DNA from: Holothuria scabra
Taxonomy: Eukaryota > Echinodermata > Holothuroidea > Aspidochirotida > Holothuriidae
Assembly (NCBI GenBank): GCA_037179385.1
Contig: CM074185.1
Location: forward strand, 13,338,866 to 13,402,865
Direction: 5' to 3'
Length of the DNA: 64,000 bases
The position numbers and the translations under genes are program-made. Shown piece by piece: positions 59,475 to 64,000 of the stretch. The notes under the pieces were generated by a model. The model saw only the letters and a list, made by a program, of their open reading frames with translations, made no database searches and was not told the origin of the DNA. Position 1 is the first letter of the stretch; every line of letters starts with the position of its first letter.

Positions 59475-59724
59475 CCCTTTACCGTTGTGCTCCGATCGGG
59501 GCATATTTGCGCGCCTCGGGAGTGGGCGGAAAAGCGGACGTAGCCCGCCCGCATCGGCTTCCGTAGGTCATTGACCCCGTGACCTTAAACTATTGTCTCC
59601 CTCGCTGTCGTGGCCGAATTTTCGGGTAGCTACTCGCAGTTTCGAGCTCCGCGTGAAACAGTAAAGATGTGTGACAGCCGAGCTCTCCGCATGGGTCCAA
59701 AAGGACCCAAACAACGGCAAAGGG
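59475..59724. mobile_element. 250-bp piggyBac-like MITE, TTAA-flanked
   Basis: CCCTTTACCGTTGTG at the left and CAACGGCAAAGGG at the right form the TIRs, with TTAA directly outside (59471-59474, 59725-59728). CCCTTT after TTAA is typical of piggyBac ends. The interior is markedly GC/CpG-rich and includes the small palindrome GGGTCCAAAAGGACCC. Confidence 0.88.
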
Positions 59725-59888
59725 TTAATTATTACGGGTTTGAAGGCATGTTCTGGCAGCCCTTCAGTTAGTTCTCGTTAGAAAGGGGAAATTATCCCAG
59801 ACCATGTCCTCCAAATCTTAGTGCCTTTTCTTTTTTTCTCGAGATATCTCACTTCGTTACAAAAGCACCTACACTTTTCAACAAAAGG

Positions 59889-60308
59889 CGTGTACCCATT
59901 TGATCCAGGGAGGTGGATCTTGATCTACCGAGGTGGACCAACATCAGTTACCTTGATCGAGATCCGCGTTCCCATTTGAGTGAGCGCGGTAGATCAAACG
60001 TGTTTTATGAACACATTGCGCAAGTGCGAAAAGGTCACCGATGTTTACAAGTCGGCCTGCCATGCAATTCGTATCGATGTATCACAAAAACATATATGAG
60101 TGTAACCGGAGATCCAGGGTCACTTGATCTACCGATGTGTTCCCATTACAAACTTTGATCCAGCGCGGTGGATCTGATCTACCCCGAACGGTCGAACAAA
60201 ATCGGTGGATCTTGATCTTGAGTGAGTGTTGTTGATCTGCGTTCCCATTAGTGTTTGATCCACCTCGGTAGATCAAGATCCACATCCCTAGATCAAATGG
60301 GAACACGG
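59889..60308. mobile_element. 420-bp MITE with GATCTACCGAGGTGGATC theme
   Basis: The left end GTGTACCCATTTGATCCAGG and the inverted right end GTGTTCCCATTTGATCTAGG stay alike for about 50 bp, including GGATCTTGATCTACCGAGGT. The words GATCTACC, GGTGGATC and GTTCCCAT recur throughout in both orientations. No coding capacity; target duplication not clear. Confidence 0.82.
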
Positions 60309-61360
60309 CTAAAGCCACAGAAAGTTGTCTTATGGGCACACTGGTGCCTCAGATTTCTTTTGGTTTTTTTTCATGAATTGAGTGTCCTGTTTTTGATCGA
60401 AATTTGATAGTGTTGGAATGTTTGAATATCTTTCCTGTATATCTATCATTACGTCATTATGTTAGGGGTATAGCAAACAAAGTTACGTAATGTTCCATGC
60501 AGCGGTATCTAAATTGTAAATGGGTTGAATGTAATGTCATATTAATATTGGCGGGATGACGTCACAGATTTACCACTAATGTTATGAATAAAACTCAAAA
60601 AAAATTGCAATTGCACTTTGAAATTTTAACGCCTTCTGAATACTACATCCTGCTGGGATGCAGTTTTCATATCGTGGATGAGAAAATTTTTATGAATATT
60701 TTGAAATTAATGATTTTTTCTCCAAGAAACCCCTTAAATATCATGTGGAAAATAGACTCAGCAGCGATCTGTTTTTTCTTCTCATTAAAGACCGGAAATT
60801 AGTTCAACACACTGATATGAAGCAAGTATAAAGTATTGTGACGTCGCTTGTCACTTCTCCTTGACTTTAAAACTCGTAGTTTTCTCTCTTTTCTGTCAGG
60901 GTCTAGCAACTCTAGAATTTTTACTCGGGAAAGGAAATAACATGATTCACCAAACAAAACTTTACACTTGCAACTTTCCGGCATGACCTTCTGCCACACG
61001 TACGCTTTGACTTGCCAGGCTCTTATCATTACCTATAGTAAATATTTAGATAATTACTTTAATCTTCAAAACATTTCAACGAATTGGTACAAAGTCATTT
61101 TAAAGAACTGAGATAAGATCGTTTACCATGTTCGCAATTTTACACAGTTCAGTTGTGGTGATTTATCATTTAATCAACAGCCTTTGTTTTATTTGATTGT
61201 GCGGTGACGTCAAAAGGTTACCGTAAGTTCATTCATTCGGAAACTCTCAAGTTCTATGATAAATGTACACAATTATAATTGTAGAGACTTTATCATTTCT
61301 TCCCCTGTTTGAAGTGAATTTTCAAAGAGTATGAAGCATTCCTAACACGTTCGCTCTTTA
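60309..61360. other. non-coding, nothing recognised
   Basis: Short frames only. Confidence 0.35.
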
Positions 61361-61367
61361 AATAAAC

Positions 61368-61397
61368 CAGGGAGGTGCTACTAATAACATCTCCCTG
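61368..61397. mobile_element. 30-bp palindrome with perfect 7-bp flanking repeat
   Basis: Arms CAGGGAGGTG and CATCTCCCTG (one mismatch), loop CTACTAATAA. AATAAAC directly precedes (61361-61367) and follows (61398-61404). Confidence 0.72.
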
Positions 61398-61454
61398 AAT
61401 AAACGACCTCTCACGAATCTGAAATGGGAGAATAAATGTGACATGAAGTAGAAC

Positions 61455-61478
61455 CAGGTAGGTCTTAACACCTCCCTG
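61455..61478. mobile_element. 24-bp palindrome of the same type, aged
   Basis: Arms CAGGTAGGT and ACCTCCCTG (one mismatch), loop CTTAAC. Flanks GTAGAAC and GTGTAAC match at five of seven positions. Lies only 57 bp from the previous one; the outer CAGGGAGGTG and CACCTCCCTG also form a larger inverted pair (61367-61479), an alternative reading. Confidence 0.5.
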
Positions 61479-61479
61479 G

Positions 61480-62329
61480 TGTAACTAGATGGAGATCCAT
61501 GGAATCTTTAATTTATGCTAATCCAATTAGATTGATTCCAAAGTGGACAATAAATCCTTTATTTGGGGATTATTGAACTAAAGGGCGTGGAATTCCTTTG
61601 TTTAATATCAAGGAAATCTCTTTTATACCAACGGTGACTCAAACAAAAGGAATTATTTGGAACTATGCTGTCATGTGTAAGTAGTTGCCAACAAAGAAGT
61701 GCCAAACACTGTCCCGACATCTCAAACTGGCTATTGCCAATGATCACAATGATCCTGGCTATGAACTCGGACCAATTTTGATGATTTATGCAAATGAGCA
61801 AAAGAAGAATAAGACTAAACATTGCTATCGGATTTTCATTAATACTCGCATTCGCTCACATGGTCTAAAAAGGCACACCTAAATAGAGTAAAATGCAGAG
61901 AACAAGACAAGTAGGTTGTAATCCGCGTCCAAAAGCGTGCAAGTCGTGAAATTAATTAACATCTTCAAGCGATTGGCAATATTAAGGCAAGGGACAAATT
62001 ACCCGATCTGCTGTTCGACATCTAGCAGACGACTTACCAGGCTTGAACTTAGTTCCTATCACCTTCTAATACCTCATCTTTAAGCCTATTGAGTCATAAA
62101 GAACAACACACAAACGATATTAGTGTCGGCAACTACTTCGTCTCAAAGAAAAAGTTTCTCGATGGATCTCCATCTAATCACACATCCCTGGTAGCACAAA
62201 ATGTTTCTATCTGGATGTTGCAGTGTGACGTTGGTAGTCTCACACAAAACGTATGCACAGTAATCATAGATTGTTGTCAGGTTGTAGAATGATTGACCGT
62301 GAGGTTGCTAGTTAATTGGCAAGTTAGAG
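61480..62329. other. non-coding, nothing recognised
   Basis: No features beyond short frames. Confidence 0.35.
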
Positions 62330-62555
62330 TTTTAAGACCCAGTTTCCATCCAACTGGTTAAAGTCGACCCGGCCTTGCCCTTAGTTTCCAGTTGCGGCTC
62401 ACTGTCTTATTTTCCCTAGTCAATTTCATATGCTGAGCACCAAGCACAATGACAGTAGGTTCCGTTTTTAAAGTTTTCGGTATGACCCGACCAGTACTCC
62501 AACTCCCAACCTTCTGCAAGTCGGGTGCTCTAATTACTTGACCATGCAGTCGGTC
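62330..62555 (-). mobile_element. tRNA-derived SINE, family B, near full length
   Basis: Read on the minus strand, 62555-62484 is a 72-nt tRNA-like head: matching ends GACCGAC and GTCGGGTC, AGTAATTAGAGC in the D-arm/A-box position, TTGCAG in the anticodon-loop position and GAGTTGGAGTACT as a degraded B box. The body follows (CAGTGAGCCGCAACTGGAAA, then GGCCGGGTCGACTTTAACCA), which is the part also found at 3.5, 39.4 and 44.5 kb on the plus strand. Confidence 0.75.
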
Positions 62556-63644
62556 GTAAGTGAGGTTGCATGGGGCAAACTTTCAATCATTACAAGCTTG
62601 AAGTAAGTACTGAGTTTACGGGACCAAAGCGCACTGTTTAACAAGAAACATCCTAACTGGCTAGGCGATTGAGCTGATTTCTATCCTAATCCCTAACTCT
62701 AACAAAGAATACAATCGATTCAATACAATGACAACTTCAGCCAGTTCAGAAATCCTTTGTTAAATACAGTGGGCACTAGTTGATCTACGGCCAGGAACTT
62801 AGCTTTGTTTCGGAGGAAAAACATGTTCTTCCAAAATTTGCTGGCAGTCTAAAATACAGATAACGCCCTGTTGGTGTACGCCTCATTTTTCCTCGTGGTC
62901 GAACGGTGGTGAAGTATGGCAATGGACAATTGGTTTAGCGGAAATAGGCCACAACCCTACTATATCCAATATGACAGCTTCCTAGCCCTTTGTTTTGCAA
63001 TTATGACACCGGATTGTAAAGAACAGACCATATTTCAATTCGTTCTGCCTCCTCCCCGCCTGTCAAATGTCACATACATGTTGTAGAGTTACAAAACGAA
63101 GAAAAAGACAAAAAAAAATACAATTTCTTGAAACAAATTGACAGCACTTTTCCGTTTTCTTTATGTAACTTATTACTTTTTGTCATGTGAACCTACAGAT
63201 TGTTTTTACAATGTACCTAAATCTCATTTGTCAACTGCCACGCCGAGCTTTCTTACAACTGTACAAGAAAGCCAACAACCCGAGTCCCGGCAAACGGCGA
63301 CTGATTTCCTAGTGTAACATTGACAGTAAAATGATCAACGCAAAAATCCTGCCCTATTCATCCATTACCAAAATACCCAAACCCTAAGGGGATTGGTGTG
63401 TGAATTCCACGTTTAAGAACGTTTGAATAATTTCGGTGTTTTTCAAACCAATTCGACCGTTTTAGGCTTTCACTGAGGGATATGTCTTTCTTAAATAGTC
63501 ACATCAATTCAGGTATCATCCAATACTTCCTGTTTTAAGTTTTATCATAGCAGATAATATTATGAGGTTAACCAGAAATTTCATCACCTCTACTCCCTGT
63601 TATTAATAATCTTGCGTTCTGATTGTTTACGCACTGACTATTTA
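62556..63644. other. non-coding, nothing recognised
   Basis: Short frames only. Confidence 0.35.
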
Positions 63645-63878
63645 TAGGTGCGTTCAATTTTTCGGCTCGAGTCGGCTAAGCGGGATCAGCAAGCGATGGA
63701 TCTTTCGGAAAAATGATGTTAACGTCATCAAGACGTCACAACTTGAGCCGACCAAAACGACCAGCCCTTCGAGGTGGTCTAGTTTAGCCGTGTGGCGTAT
63801 TTTACCCCAGATATCATCCAGTCAAGGAACTAGATGAGCCAGTTGAGCCGGCAAGAGCAGCCAAATCTAGTGCACCTA
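63645..63878. mobile_element. 234-bp TIR element, hAT-like start
   Basis: TAGGTGCGTTCAATTTTTCG at the left and, inverted, TAGGTGCACTAGATTTGGCT at the right; GGCTC/GAGCC words recur inside. The flanking 8-mers are only weakly alike, so the boundaries are approximate. Confidence 0.6.
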
Positions 63879-63886
63879 CTGATTTT

Positions 63887-64000
63887 AGGCATAATCATGT
63901 CTTAGAACAGGCTTTTCGATACATTAGTTGCCCTAAAACATGTCTTATAAGCTCCCATGACGTCAGAACAGATCTTATGAACAGACCTAATGCATAATAG
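63887..64000. other. window end, nothing recognised
   Basis: No features in the last ~110 bp. Confidence 0.4.

Noticed and set aside
59904..59913. CAGGGAGGTG near the end of the 59889-60308 element
   Set aside because: The corresponding right TIR has CTAGGGATGTGG at the same place, so it belongs to the element, and no partner arm or 7-bp flank exists.

Overview
The window looks like nuclear DNA from an animal, most likely a marine invertebrate. The evidence is an intron with consensus splice sites, a probable death-fold exon, two kinds of LINE, tRNA-derived SINEs, many short terminal-inverted-repeat (TIR) elements and long microsatellites. I see no bacterial operon, CRISPR array, rRNA or intact tRNA gene. 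I cannot fix the phylum; echinoderm, hemichordate, cephalochordate and mollusc all remain open.

Layout. From 1 to 5 kb there is a 1.3 kb (CTTT)n tract, then a small two-exon gene (exons 2946-3033 and 4072-4403) whose second exon resembles a death-effector-type domain. A second reading frame (4394-4681) overlaps its stop codon. From 5.16 to 10.99 kb lies a nearly full-length Tx1/L1-type LINE, broken by about a dozen lesions and flanked by a remarkable 196-bp direct repeat. From 11 to 51 kb I find no convincing protein gene. That stretch holds a TA-flanked CACTCTWAAAA-ended family (13.3, 33.0 and, further on, 56.6 kb), hAT-like elements with 8-bp target duplications (25.9, 39.4, 45.2-47.7 kb), two SINE families, and two distant loci (22.2-23.4 and 49.4-50.5 kb) built from the same ~29-bp imperfect palindrome. 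From 51.8 to 56.2 kb lies a decayed CR1/L2/Jockey-type LINE with four younger insertions nested inside it; removing two of them rejoins the LINE sequence. From 56 to 64 kb there are further TIR elements, a 65-bp triplication and a full SINE.

The most unusual signal is a set of tiny palindromes, 24-36 bp long. They begin CAGGGAG and end CTCCCTG (or near variants). Four are flanked by perfect 7-bp direct repeats (13589, 35345, 46765, 61368), one by a perfect 11-bp repeat (45032), and two by 5/7 matches (30915, 61455). Their inner stems differ but remain self-complementary. They look like ultra-short transposition products or a still undescribed hairpin insertion.

The window therefore reads as a gene-poor, repeat-dense region whose main story is successive layers of mobile elements.
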